Below are positions 6,780 to 13,308 of a stretch of 13,308 nt of DNA, piece after piece. The position numbers and the translations under genes are program-made. The notes under the pieces are model-generated. The model did no database searches, was not told the DNA's origin, and saw nothing but the letters and a program-made list of their open reading frames with translations. The stretch is from CAVTZP01 sp964456815 (lineage in GTDB: Bacteria > Chloroflexota > Dehalococcoidia > Dehalococcoidales > BS750m-G39), in the NCBI GenBank assembly GCA_964456815.1, contig CAYWCO010000024.1, positions 1 through 13,308 on the forward strand. Direction: 5' to 3'. Position 1 is the first letter of the stretch. Every line of letters begins with the position of its first letter.

Positions 6780-8428
6780 GGAAGGCACAGACTAGGTCTA
6801 TCTCCGGGCAGGATTTAAGGGAAATGTTTGCCGCCGCTACCGGATGGCTGGAGAAGTGCGCCGCCGACATCGATGCCCTGAATGTCTTTCCCGTCCCTGA
6901 CGGAGATACCGGGACTAACATGTTGCTTACCATGCGTTCCTCTCTGGAGGAAGTCAGCAGCACTACCGACAACTCCGGTGCTTCAGAGGTGGCTCGGGCT
7001 ATGGCTAAGGGGGCACTGATTGGGGCTCGGGGTAACAGCGGGGTAATCCTGTCGCAGATCTGGAATGGTTTGGCTCAGGGCCTGGAAGGCAAGGAAAAGA
7101 TTACCGGCGGCGACCTAGTTAAAGGCTTGCTCCAGGCATCAAAGGTGGCTTATAAGGGGTTGAGCAATCCGGTAGAGGGGACTATTCTTACTGTAATGAG
7201 GGAGGCGGCAGCGGCTGCCCAGGCGCATGCCGATAATGCCGGCGACGATGTGGTCTCGGTCTGGGAGGTCACGGTTGATGCTGCTCGGGAGTCGGTGGCT
7301 AATACCCCCACCCTCCTGCCGGTACTGAGGGAGTCGGGGGTGGTGGATGCTGGCGGGCAGGGTCTATACACCATCTTTGAGGGTGCCCTCCACTACCTTA
7401 AGGGGGAGGCGGAGCAGTTGAAACTGCGCAAGCCGTGGCTGGTTGCCTCAAGCGTGCCGCTTGTGGCTAAGGCTCCTCAGATGGTTGGCGCTGAGGCAAT
7501 GCCCGAAGTGCCCTACGGCTATTGCACCAATTTTGTGATTAAGGGGCACGGGCTTAACCCGGATAAGCTCAGGGAGAGGCTGGAGAAGAGGGGGCAATCG
7601 GTTATTGTAATTGGTGATAATTCGGCGGTCAGGGTTCATATTCATACCCTGGACCCCGGCGAGATTATGCACTATGTTGTCTCCCAGGGCACCCTGCACG
7701 AGATAGCTATAAATAATATGGATGAGCAGTACCGGGAATTCCTGGAGATGCAGAAGGAGAGGATGCCGGCGGTTGATATTGCTATTGTGGCGGTGGTGGT
7801 CGGGGATGGCCTGAGCAACGTTTTCACCAGCCTGGGGACAACAGCTATCGTCCCCGGCGGGCAGACAATGAATCCCAGCACCAAGGACTTGCTCCAGGCG
7901 GTGGAAGCAGTGCCTTCGGAAAAGGTTGTTATTCTGCCCAACAATAAGAATATCGTGCTTACTGCGGGTCAGGTCCAGTCATTGACCAATAAAAAGGTTG
8001 AGGTGGTGCCGGCAAAAACAATCCCCCAGGGGGTGGCGGCACTCTTAGCCTTTGATTATGAGGCTGACCTGGAAACGAACGTCCAGAATATGGACGAGGC
8101 GATAAAAGCGATAAAGTCTATTGAGATTACCCGGGCGATACGCTCAACGCGGCTTGGTGGTTTTGATATTAAAAAGAAGCAGGCGATTGGCTTTCTGGAT
8201 GGAGACCTGGTGGCGGTGAGTGATAAGCCTGAGGATGTTCTTGGGGAGGTGCTGGCCAGGGTGAATCTGGGTGAGGCTGAGGTCATTACCATCTACTACG
8301 GGGCTGATACCACGCCGGCTGATACGGAGCAGGTGGTGGCTGGTATCCGTGAAAAGTACCCCAAGCTTCAGGTTGAGGTAATTAAAGGCGGTCAGCCTCA
8401 CTATAATTACATGGTTTCTGTGGAGTAG
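6773..8428 (+). CDS. fakA: FakA/YloV-type fatty acid kinase, catalytic subunit (DAK2 domain protein)
   Basis: FakA phosphorylates a fatty acid held by a FakB (DegV) protein, giving acyl-phosphate for PlsX/PlsY in phospholipid synthesis. The 551 residues match full-length FakA/YloV. An N-terminal DhaL (DAK2) domain, about residues 10-205, has LNVFPVPDGDTGTNM at 36-50, where the aspartates (Asp43, Asp45) bind Mg-ATP, plus GARGNSGVILSQ (84-95) and VDAGGQGL (191-198). A middle domain starts near 245, with YGYCTNFVIKG (Cys251) and VHIHT (His289, His291), resembling the zinc ligands I recall for Staphylococcus FakA. The C-terminal YloV domain follows. No dihydroxyacetone kinase partner (DhaK or DhaM) is nearby, while two DegV genes follow directly, which supports fatty acid rather than dihydroxyacetone kinase activity. 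The GTG start fits the family N-terminus. Fatty acid kinase function is inferred from family and context. Confidence 0.88.
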   Translation: MTRKAQTRSISGQDLREMFAAATGWLEKCAADIDALNVFPVPDGDTGTNMLLTMRSSLEEVSSTTDNSGASEVARAMAKGALIGARGNSGVILSQIWNGLAQGLEGKEKITGGDLVKGLLQASKVAYKGLSNPVEGTILTVMREAAAAAQAHADNAGDDVVSVWEVTVDAARESVANTPTLLPVLRESGVVDAGGQGLYTIFEGALHYLKGEAEQLKLRKPWLVASSVPLVAKAPQMVGAEAMPEVPYGYCTNFVIKGHGLNPDKLRERLEKRGQSVIVIGDNSAVRVHIHTLDPGEIMHYVVSQGTLHEIAINNMDEQYREFLEMQKERMPAVDIAIVAVVVGDGLSNVFTSLGTTAIVPGGQTMNPSTKDLLQAVEAVPSEKVVILPNNKNIVLTAGQVQSLTNKKVEVVPAKTIPQGVAALLAFDYEADLETNVQNMDEAIKAIKSIEITRAIRSTRLGGFDIKKKQAIGFLDGDLVAVSDKPEDVLGEVLARVNLGEAEVITIYYGADTTPADTEQVVAGIREKYPKLQVEVIKGGQPHYNYMVSVE

Positions 8429-8436
8429 GGGTTATT

Positions 8437-9279
8437 ATGGTGGTAAAGATTGTTACCGACAGTTTGGGTGATATACCCTCCGAGCTAGCCAAGGAGCTGG
8501 GAATCATCGTAGTCCCGGTTAATGTTCATTTTGGTACCCAGACCTTCCGTGATGGCGTTGACCTGACTGCTGAGCGGTTCTACGATAAGTTAGTCCACAG
8601 CAAAATCTTTCCCACCACCACCGTACCATCCCCCGCCGTGTTTGTTAGTGTCTATGATAAGCTGGCTGAGGATACCGACGAAATCGCTGTCATTACCTTC
8701 TCCCGTAGGCTTGGCGCTAGCTATGATACCGCCGTAGAGGCTAAAGGGCTGATGAAGCGGAAGTGCCGGCTGGAGGTGATTGATTCGAGGTGGGTGGTTA
8801 TGGCACAGGGGCTGATAGTTATTGCTGCGGCTAAGGCAGCCAAAGACGGGGCTAAGCTTGATGAGGTGGTTAGTCTAACTCGCCGCAATATCCCCCGGGC
8901 TGATGTTCGTATGGTTTTTGATACCCTGGAATACCTCAATCGGGGTGGGCGCATCGGCAAAGCCCATACCTTTCTGAGCTCGGTGCTCAGGGTGAACCCC
9001 GTCCTCGGTATAAGGGGTGGCGAGGTCTACCCTTTCGCCCGTGAGCACTCCCGGACTAAGGCAATTGATTACCTGTATCACTTTGCTACCGGCTTTTCTC
9101 ACGTAGAGGGGATGGCGGTGGAGGATGCCACCACCCCCGACGAAGCCGATGAGCTGGTTAAGCGGATTGGCTCTAAGTTTCCCCAAGAGACTATCTACAG
9201 GACAAAGTTTGGCTCGGTGGTAGGGGCGCATGTTGGTCCCCATGTTCTAGCAGTATCGGTGCTGGGGGACAAGCGATGA
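8437..9279 (+). CDS. DegV-family fatty-acid-binding protein, atypical ligand-site motif (FakB-like 1)
   Basis: DegV/FakB proteins bind a fatty acid in an internal pocket and present it to FakA. The 280-residue protein has the family N-terminal KIVTDSLGDIP (4-14), TTVPSP (61-66, Thr61), the FDTLEYLNRGGRIG block (161-174, Arg169) and HVGP (265-268, His265). The usual SGTYxSA motif is replaced by GASYDTA (93-99), so the serine that hydrogen-bonds the fatty acid carboxylate in studied FakBs is a glycine here. Near the C-terminus GPH replaces GPG. It follows fakA after 8 bp, with AGGGG (8427-8431) as ribosome binding site, and overlaps the next degV by 4 bp. It aligns with that protein without gaps over residues 1-270, so the pair arose by duplication. 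Binding of a different acyl chain, or a non-kinase role, is possible. Confidence 0.85.
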   Translation: MVVKIVTDSLGDIPSELAKELGIIVVPVNVHFGTQTFRDGVDLTAERFYDKLVHSKIFPTTTVPSPAVFVSVYDKLAEDTDEIAVITFSRRLGASYDTAVEAKGLMKRKCRLEVIDSRWVVMAQGLIVIAAAKAAKDGAKLDEVVSLTRRNIPRADVRMVFDTLEYLNRGGRIGKAHTFLSSVLRVNPVLGIRGGEVYPFAREHSRTKAIDYLYHFATGFSHVEGMAVEDATTPDEADELVKRIGSKFPQETIYRTKFGSVVGAHVGPHVLAVSVLGDKR

Positions 9280-10223
9280 CGGTCAAGATTGTAACTGATA
9301 GCACTGCTGACCTTTTACCTCAGGTGGCTCAAGAGCTTGGGATTACGGTGGTGCCAGTCTATCTACGCTTTGGTGAGAAGGTCTACCGGGACGGGGTGGA
9401 CATGAGCCAGGACGAATTCTACCAGAAACTGATAGAAAGCCCGGTTCATCCCGCTACCTCGCAGCCCGCGCCGGGGGATTTTGCCGATGTCTATAATCGG
9501 CTATCCAGTGAGACCGATGAAATAGTCTCCATTCATCTCACCAGTAAGCATAGTGGTACCTATAACTCAGCATTGCAGGGCAGGGAGCTGGTGAAGACAG
9601 GTTGTCATATTGAGGTGGTAGATTCACTTTCGGTATCTATGGGTTTAGGGCTGATAGCCATGGCTGCTGCCAGATTGGCTGAGGCTGGGGAAAGCTTGCC
9701 GGCAGTAATGGAGGAGATAAGACAGTGCATTCCCCGCATACGCGTGCTTGGTGTTTTTGATACCCTTAAATACCTGCTTCGGGGAGGACGCATCGGTAAG
9801 GCAAAGGCGTTACTAGGCAGTGTGCTCAATGTAAAGCCTCTGCTTACCATGCGCGATGGTGAGCTTTTACCTGCTGGTTTAGCCCGCACCCGTTCTAAAG
9901 GCATAGACCGTTTATTTGACCTGGCGAAGAACGCTTTGAATATTCAAGAATTAGCCATTGTGCACAGCACTACACCTGATGAAGCCAGCTCACTTAGGGA
10001 GCGCATCGCTTCTATCTTTGAGAGGAGGCGGATTCATATAGCTGGGCTAGGACCAGCCTTAGGGGTTCATGGTGGTCCGGGGGCTTTGATTTTAGCCTTG
10101 AGGGAGAAGGTAAGCAGTATTAGGCAAGATGCTGGCGAGGGTGAGCCGTTAAAGGGGGGATTTTCCTTGCCCTCGTTACATATACCGAAGTTGACCTTTT
10201 CTTGCCCGCGGCTATTCGCCTAG
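9276..10223 (+). CDS. fakB: DegV-family fatty-acid-binding protein with canonical ligand motifs and a C-terminal tail (FakB-like 2)
   Basis: This is the second DegV/FakB protein and the more typical one. KIVTDSTADL opens it (4-13), TSQPAP lies at 61-66, SGTYNSA at 93-99 (Ser93), FDTLKYLLRGGRIG at 161-174 (Arg169) and HGGPGALIL at 265-273 (His265). These match the positions Thr61, Ser93, Arg170 and His266 that I recall as ligand residues in Staphylococcus FakB. At 315 residues it is longer than the usual roughly 280; residues about 279-315 form an extra, probably unstructured tail rich in Ser, Pro and Leu with no recognised motif. Its ATG overlaps the stop of the first degV in an ATGA, with a G-rich stretch at 9264-9268 as ribosome binding site. 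The stop codon lies within a perfect 16-bp palindrome. Confidence 0.88.
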   Translation: MTVKIVTDSTADLLPQVAQELGITVVPVYLRFGEKVYRDGVDMSQDEFYQKLIESPVHPATSQPAPGDFADVYNRLSSETDEIVSIHLTSKHSGTYNSALQGRELVKTGCHIEVVDSLSVSMGLGLIAMAAARLAEAGESLPAVMEEIRQCIPRIRVLGVFDTLKYLLRGGRIGKAKALLGSVLNVKPLLTMRDGELLPAGLARTRSKGIDRLFDLAKNALNIQELAIVHSTTPDEASSLRERIASIFERRRIHIAGLGPALGVHGGPGALILALREKVSSIRQDAGEGEPLKGGFSLPSLHIPKLTFSCPRLFA

Positions 10224-10229
10224 GCGAAT
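10214..10229. repeat. Perfect 16-bp palindrome at the degV stop, next to the recG ribosome binding site
   Basis: The bases ATTCGCCTAGGCGAAT are their own reverse complement. The palindrome contains the TAG stop of the second degV (10221-10223) and its right arm ends one base before the GGAG that serves recG (10230-10233). It may be a protein-binding site, an RNA hairpin affecting recG translation, or chance. There is no following T run, so it is not an intrinsic terminator. Confidence 0.6.
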
Positions 10230-10241
10230 GGAGACGAAGCC

Positions 10242-12716
10242 GTGTCAATAAATGTTGAGCCTCTGCGGAAGATTCTCCAGCTTGAGGGGGAGAAGGGCTA
10301 TCTGGATTCAGCGGTAATCGGTGGTTTGGACAGGTTCCTTAGCCGCTGGACGAGCCAAGCCGCGCAGTCAGTAACCAGCCCCCAGCTTTTGCGCCAGTTT
10401 GAACGACTTAAGCTGCTCAATTCCAACTATGCCTCTTTGACCAAGCAGCAGCGTAAAGAATGGGTGAGTAAGGTTTTTACTTTTTTGCCTGAGCTGGAGC
10501 GGGTTGAAGCCGAGAAGGTTGAGGTCAAGCCGCCAGAAGAAGCGGAGGCGGTTGCGCCGCCCCCCGTTAGCCGCCGACCCCCGGCGGCAAAGAAGCGGAA
10601 AACAGCAGGCGGGTCTATTGATTCTCCCATTACTACGCTTAAAGGGGTTAGCACCACTCTGGCGGCTAAGTTCAAGCGCCTGGGGGTGGAAACGGTTCGT
10701 GACCTGCTCTATTTCTTTCCCCACCGCCACCTTGACTATAGCCAGAGGAAGCATATCTCCCAGCTTACCGAGGGGGAGGAGCAGACGATTATCGCTAACG
10801 TGTGGCAGGCTAAGGTGGTTATGCCCGGTGGCAGGCGCAGCACCGAGGCTATAGTCGGCGATGAGACGGGTAATGTGCGGGTGCTGTGGTTTAATAATCC
10901 CTATCTGGTAAAGCAGCTGCCGACTAACAGCCGGGTGGTCCTTAGCGGCCGGGTGGGCTTATTTGGCGGGCGGCCTGTGTTCGAGTCCCCGGAGTGGGAG
11001 CTGTTGGAGGACAGGGAGCTGGTTCACACCGGGCGCCTGGTTCCCCTCTATCCCCTTACCCAGGGGTTGCACCCCCGCCAGGTGAGGAAACTGATGAAAG
11101 AGGTTGTTGACCAGTGGGCATGGCAGGTAGAGGACTTTTTGCCCGCCGAGCTGAGGCAGCGCTGTAACCTGTTTGAGCTGCCCCAGGCAGTAGCCCAGGC
11201 TCACTATCCCGAGAGTGAAGCCGCCAAGGACAGGGCAAGGGTCAGTCTGGCGTTTGACGAGCTTTTTCTCCTGCAAATGGGGGTGCTGGCAAGAAAGCGC
11301 GAGTGGCAGGAGGGCCAGCCGGGCAACTCTTTTAGTATAAAGACGCCGGTGCTGAATGCCTTTTTAGGCTCTCTGCCCTTTGAGCTGACTGCAGCTCAGC
11401 GAAAAGTGCTCGGTGAGATATTAGCCGACCTTGAGAAACCAAGGCCGATGTCCCGATTGTTGCAGGGGGAGGTGGGTAGTGGCAAGACCGTAGTCGCTAC
11501 CGCCGCCCTGCTTGTCGGGGCTGCCAGCGACTATCAGGGAGCGTTTATGGCGCCGACTGAAATCCTGGCTGAGCAGCATTTCGTTAACGTCTGCCAGCTC
11601 CTGTCCAGGGCCGGTCATGATGAGGGAGGGGAGGACAACCTGCGCCGTTACTCCGGGATATTGCCCCGCCCGCTTACCGTGGCGTTACTTATTGGCGGCA
11701 TAAACCAGGCGCGGAAGCAGGAAATCCAGCAGCTTATCACGGCCGGGGATATAGATATTATTATCGGCACTCACGCCCTTATTCAGAAGGAGATTGAGTT
11801 TAACCGCTTGGGCTTGGCGGTGGTTGATGAGCAACACCGTTTTGGGGTTGCCCAGCGTTCAGCGCTGCGGCAGAAGGGGTTTAACCCCCACGTCCTGGTA
11901 ATGACGGCGACACCCATCCCCCGCACCCTGGCTCTGACCCTTTATGGCGACCTTGACCTGTCGGTCATAGATGAGCTTCCCCCGGGGAGGCAGGTGGTGA
12001 AGACCAAATGGCTCAAGCAATCTCAGCGGGATAGCGCCTATGCCTTTTTGCGCTGGCAGGTAGCCGAAGGTCGCCAGGCGTTTATTATCTGCCCCCTGGT
12101 TGAGGAATCGGAGGCGATTGAGGCTAAGGCGGCGGTGGCGGAATATGAGCGCCTCTCTCAGGAGGTCTTTGCTGACCTCAGCCTGGGCTTGATTCACGGG
12201 CGTATGTCGGTGGCGGAAAAAGACGAGGTAATGCACCACTTTCGCTCCGCCGAGCTGGATATTCTGGTTTCAACGCCGGTGGTGGAGGTTGGTATAGATG
12301 TGCCCAATGCTACGGTGATGCTGGTGGAGAGCGCCGACCGCTTCGGCCTGTCGCAGCTGCACCAGTTTCGCGGTCGGGTGGGGCGAGGGGAGGAGCAGAG
12401 CTACTGCATGCTGCTGGCGCAGAACCCTTCAGAGATAGGCAGGGAGAGGTTGGACTTGATTGGGAAGATTCAGGATGGCTTTCAGCTGGCTGAGGAGGAC
12501 CTCAGGCTGCGGGGTCCGGGGGAATTCTTCGGCACTAGGCAGAGCGGCCTCCCTGACCTGCGCATGGCTAAGCTCTCCGATGTGGCGCTGCTGGAGCTGG
12601 CGCGTGATGAGGCAATAAGGCTTTTTGAGAAAGATCCCACCCTAAAGAAGCCTGAGCACCGCCTCCTGGCTAAGGAGCTAGCCCGGGTGTGGCAGAAGGG
12701 AGGGGAATGGAGCTAG
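10242..12716 (+). CDS. recG: ATP-dependent DNA helicase RecG
   Basis: RecG is a superfamily 2 helicase that remodels stalled replication forks and Holliday junctions. The 824-residue protein is longer than E. coli RecG (693). Residues 1-90 are a helical N-terminal extension, followed by a Pro/Ala/Lys linker (about 97-122), a helix-hairpin-like segment (130-160) and the OB-fold wedge (about 175-260). The helicase core has Walker A GEVGSGKT (409-416, Lys415), PTEILAEQH (438-446), DEQH (529-532), TATPIPRT (555-562), and late in the protein STPVVEVGIDVP and QFRGRVGRG with its arginine finger, then the TRG-type LRGPGEFFGTRQSG. An extra stretch of about 20 residues (456-476) sits between early helicase motifs. 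The GTG start has GGAG at 10230-10233. It lies 18 bp after degV and probably shares the fakA promoter. Confidence 0.96.
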   Translation: MSINVEPLRKILQLEGEKGYLDSAVIGGLDRFLSRWTSQAAQSVTSPQLLRQFERLKLLNSNYASLTKQQRKEWVSKVFTFLPELERVEAEKVEVKPPEEAEAVAPPPVSRRPPAAKKRKTAGGSIDSPITTLKGVSTTLAAKFKRLGVETVRDLLYFFPHRHLDYSQRKHISQLTEGEEQTIIANVWQAKVVMPGGRRSTEAIVGDETGNVRVLWFNNPYLVKQLPTNSRVVLSGRVGLFGGRPVFESPEWELLEDRELVHTGRLVPLYPLTQGLHPRQVRKLMKEVVDQWAWQVEDFLPAELRQRCNLFELPQAVAQAHYPESEAAKDRARVSLAFDELFLLQMGVLARKREWQEGQPGNSFSIKTPVLNAFLGSLPFELTAAQRKVLGEILADLEKPRPMSRLLQGEVGSGKTVVATAALLVGAASDYQGAFMAPTEILAEQHFVNVCQLLSRAGHDEGGEDNLRRYSGILPRPLTVALLIGGINQARKQEIQQLITAGDIDIIIGTHALIQKEIEFNRLGLAVVDEQHRFGVAQRSALRQKGFNPHVLVMTATPIPRTLALTLYGDLDLSVIDELPPGRQVVKTKWLKQSQRDSAYAFLRWQVAEGRQAFIICPLVEESEAIEAKAAVAEYERLSQEVFADLSLGLIHGRMSVAEKDEVMHHFRSAELDILVSTPVVEVGIDVPNATVMLVESADRFGLSQLHQFRGRVGRGEEQSYCMLLAQNPSEIGRERLDLIGKIQDGFQLAEEDLRLRGPGEFFGTRQSGLPDLRMAKLSDVALLELARDEAIRLFEKDPTLKKPEHRLLAKELARVWQKGGEWS

Positions 12717-12742
12717 ATGTAATGTAGTTCAAATTATGGGGC

Positions 12743-12751
12743 AAGGAGGAG
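12743..12751 (+). promoter_or_regulatory. Ribosome binding site that decides the start of the small membrane protein
   Basis: AAGGAGGAG lies just upstream of the ATG at 12754. Its GGAGG core (12745-12749) is four bases from that ATG, somewhat short, but far better than anything ahead of the in-frame ATG at 12736. Confidence 0.65.
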
Positions 12752-12753
12752 AA

Positions 12754-13137
12754 ATGGAAGCTTCTAAAGCTGCGAAACCAATGAGATGGGCAGGACGCAT
12801 AATTGGATTGTTATCGGTGGTAAGCATTCTGTTGGCCCTGTTTTTCTTAGCCTTGGCTCTATCATGGACTATGGCGTCCGTAGACTGGACTCCATTATTC
12901 ATGATGGCGATAATTACATTGTTTGCTCTGGCAGGTTGTATCGTCTCTTGGTGGCGCGTTCAATTGGCTGGTATATTAATCGTTTCAGTTAGTATCGTGC
13001 TGGGCATCTCATGGGGTCTCTCTCTTAAACCTTACGAGTACCAATATCTTATTTATATAGTGGTGTTTGATTTACCGCTTTTTATTGCTGGTGCGTTATT
13101 TCTCTCCTCGTGGTGGCTTTCAAAAAGGATACGCTAG
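12754..13137 (+). CDS. Small four-helix integral membrane protein, function unknown
   Basis: No function can be assigned. The 127-residue product has four hydrophobic segments, about residues 14-38, 46-66, 70-90 and 98-120, a short basic N-terminus (RWAGR at 11-15) and a basic C-terminal end (SKRIR), which suggests both ends lie in the cytoplasm. The layout, with RWAGRIIG at the first helix, WWRVQLAGIL at the third and PLFIAGALFL in the fourth, resembles small uncharacterised four-helix families common in environmental genomes; this is recollection, not a match. The ATG at 12754 was chosen over 12736 for its ribosome binding site. GC is about 43% by my count over 12781-13140, against well over 60% in sampled recG segments, so it may be a recent arrival. 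It precedes a strong terminator. Confidence 0.75.
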   Translation: MEASKAAKPMRWAGRIIGLLSVVSILLALFFLALALSWTMASVDWTPLFMMAIITLFALAGCIVSWWRVQLAGILIVSVSIVLGISWGLSLKPYEYQYLIYIVVFDLPLFIAGALFLSSWWLSKRIR

Positions 13138-13241
13138 CGTAGGTTTATTATTAGAGAAAAGGGCGGCGTTTACCAGCGTTTTTTCTTCCCACCCACCCTC
13201 GGAGGCTTTGCCTCTAAAAATCTCTTCTTTTTGGGGTGTTT

Positions 13242-13266
13242 AAGAGGGGCGAAAGCCCCTCTTTTT
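13242..13266 (+). terminator. Rho-independent terminator of the fakA-recG operon
   Basis: AAGAGGGGC (13242-13250) pairs with GCCCCTCTT (13255-13263) over nine base pairs around a GAAA tetraloop, and the stem runs into a T tract ending at 13266. The tract is on the + strand side only; read the other way no T run follows. It probably ends transcription of the fakA-degV-degV-recG-membrane protein unit. Confidence 0.85.
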
Positions 13267-13275
13267 AGTTAAGTT

Positions 13276-13301
13276 CCCCCTCTCCTTTGAAGGAGAGGGG
13301 G
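13276..13301. repeat. Long inverted repeat at the window end, probably a dispersed palindromic element
   Basis: CCCCCTCTCCTT (13276-13287) is the exact reverse complement of AAGGAGAGGGGG (13290-13301), with two bases between; as RNA it would fold as an 11-bp stem with a four-base loop. It is followed by ATAAAGG and runs off the window. Elements of this C-rich/G-rich form are familiar as multi-copy intergenic repeats in Dehalococcoidia and other environmental genomes. Copy number cannot be seen here. Confidence 0.6.
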
Positions 13302-13308
13302 ATAAAGG

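Larger units (their letters stand above)
13138..13308. other. Gene-free region with terminator and inverted repeats
   Basis: No credible gene is seen here on either strand. The stretch holds a GCGTTT direct repeat (13167-13172 and 13176-13181), a short hairpin GAGGC-TTT-GCCTC (13202-13214), a strong intrinsic terminator and a long inverted repeat at the window edge. Open frames cross it on both strands but lack a usable start. Such translated-looking simple sequence is what dispersed intergenic repeats produce. Confidence 0.6.

Noticed and set aside
6773..8428. Dihydroxyacetone kinase subunit DhaL
   Set aside because: The protein has full FakA length with middle and C-terminal YloV domains, and no dhaK or dhaM is nearby.
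11859..12239. 126-residue minus-strand reading frame opposite recG
   Set aside because: It is a shadow of the conserved helicase motifs, with no independent coding signal.
12736..12753. ATG at 12736 as start of the membrane protein
   Set aside because: No ribosome binding site precedes it, and the added residues overlap the strong AAGGAGGAG that serves the ATG at 12754.
13202..13214. GAGGC-TTT-GCCTC hairpin as a second terminator
   Set aside because: The stem is 5 bp and the following bases are TAAAAATC, not a T run.
13170..13268. Minus-strand open frame ending in a very basic GGKKKRW, like a ribosomal protein tail
   Set aside because: It has a stop just upstream and no usable start codon before the last few residues; it crosses the terminator hairpin and is probably repeat sequence.

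Overview
The window reads as one stretch of bacterial housekeeping chromosome, densely packed and GC-rich (roughly 57-60% in most genes, judged by eye). It carries twelve genes, eleven on the + strand. Protein style, gene order and the tail of simple palindromic repeats suggest an uncultured Chloroflexota, most likely Dehalococcoidia. That assignment is inference and would need a placement tree. No phage, insertion sequence, CRISPR array, tRNA or rRNA is visible, and every gene appears intact.

Positions 56-5862 are an arginine biosynthesis operon, argJ-argB-argD-argG-argH, with gaps of 12 bp or less or 4-bp overlaps. ArgJ recycles the acetyl group from N-acetylornithine to glutamate, ArgB phosphorylates N-acetylglutamate, ArgD makes N-acetylornithine, and ArgG and ArgH turn citrulline into arginine. 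argC and argF are not in the window. rpe (pentose phosphate epimerase) starts inside the end of argH and appears to be the last gene of this transcript. A promoter-like sequence ahead of argJ would start the mRNA almost on its ATG.

Positions 6510-6772 hold rpmB on the opposite strand. Its end overlaps the end of rpe, and its promoter overlaps that of the next + strand operon.

Positions 6773-10223 hold a FakA-type kinase gene followed directly by two DegV/FakB-type fatty-acid-binding protein genes. Together they look like a complete fatty acid kinase module: FakB carries a fatty acid and FakA phosphorylates it to acyl-phosphate for phospholipid synthesis. The two FakB-like proteins align without gaps but differ at a ligand-site motif. 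recG (10242-12716), a replication-fork helicase, follows, then a lower-GC gene for a four-helix membrane protein (12754-13137). The order rpe, rpmB, yloV/fakA, recG is as I recall it from Bacillus-type genomes, where other genes fill the place of the two degV genes.

Positions 13138-13308 have no gene. They hold a strong + strand intrinsic terminator and a long inverted repeat at the window edge that looks like a dispersed repeat.

No wholly new defence or mobile system was found. The points most worth following are the FakA-FakB-FakB operon with one atypical FakB, the possibly leaderless arg operon, the interlocked rpmB/fakA promoters, and an N-acetylglutamate kinase without the usual arginine-sensing helix in an organism that uses ArgJ.
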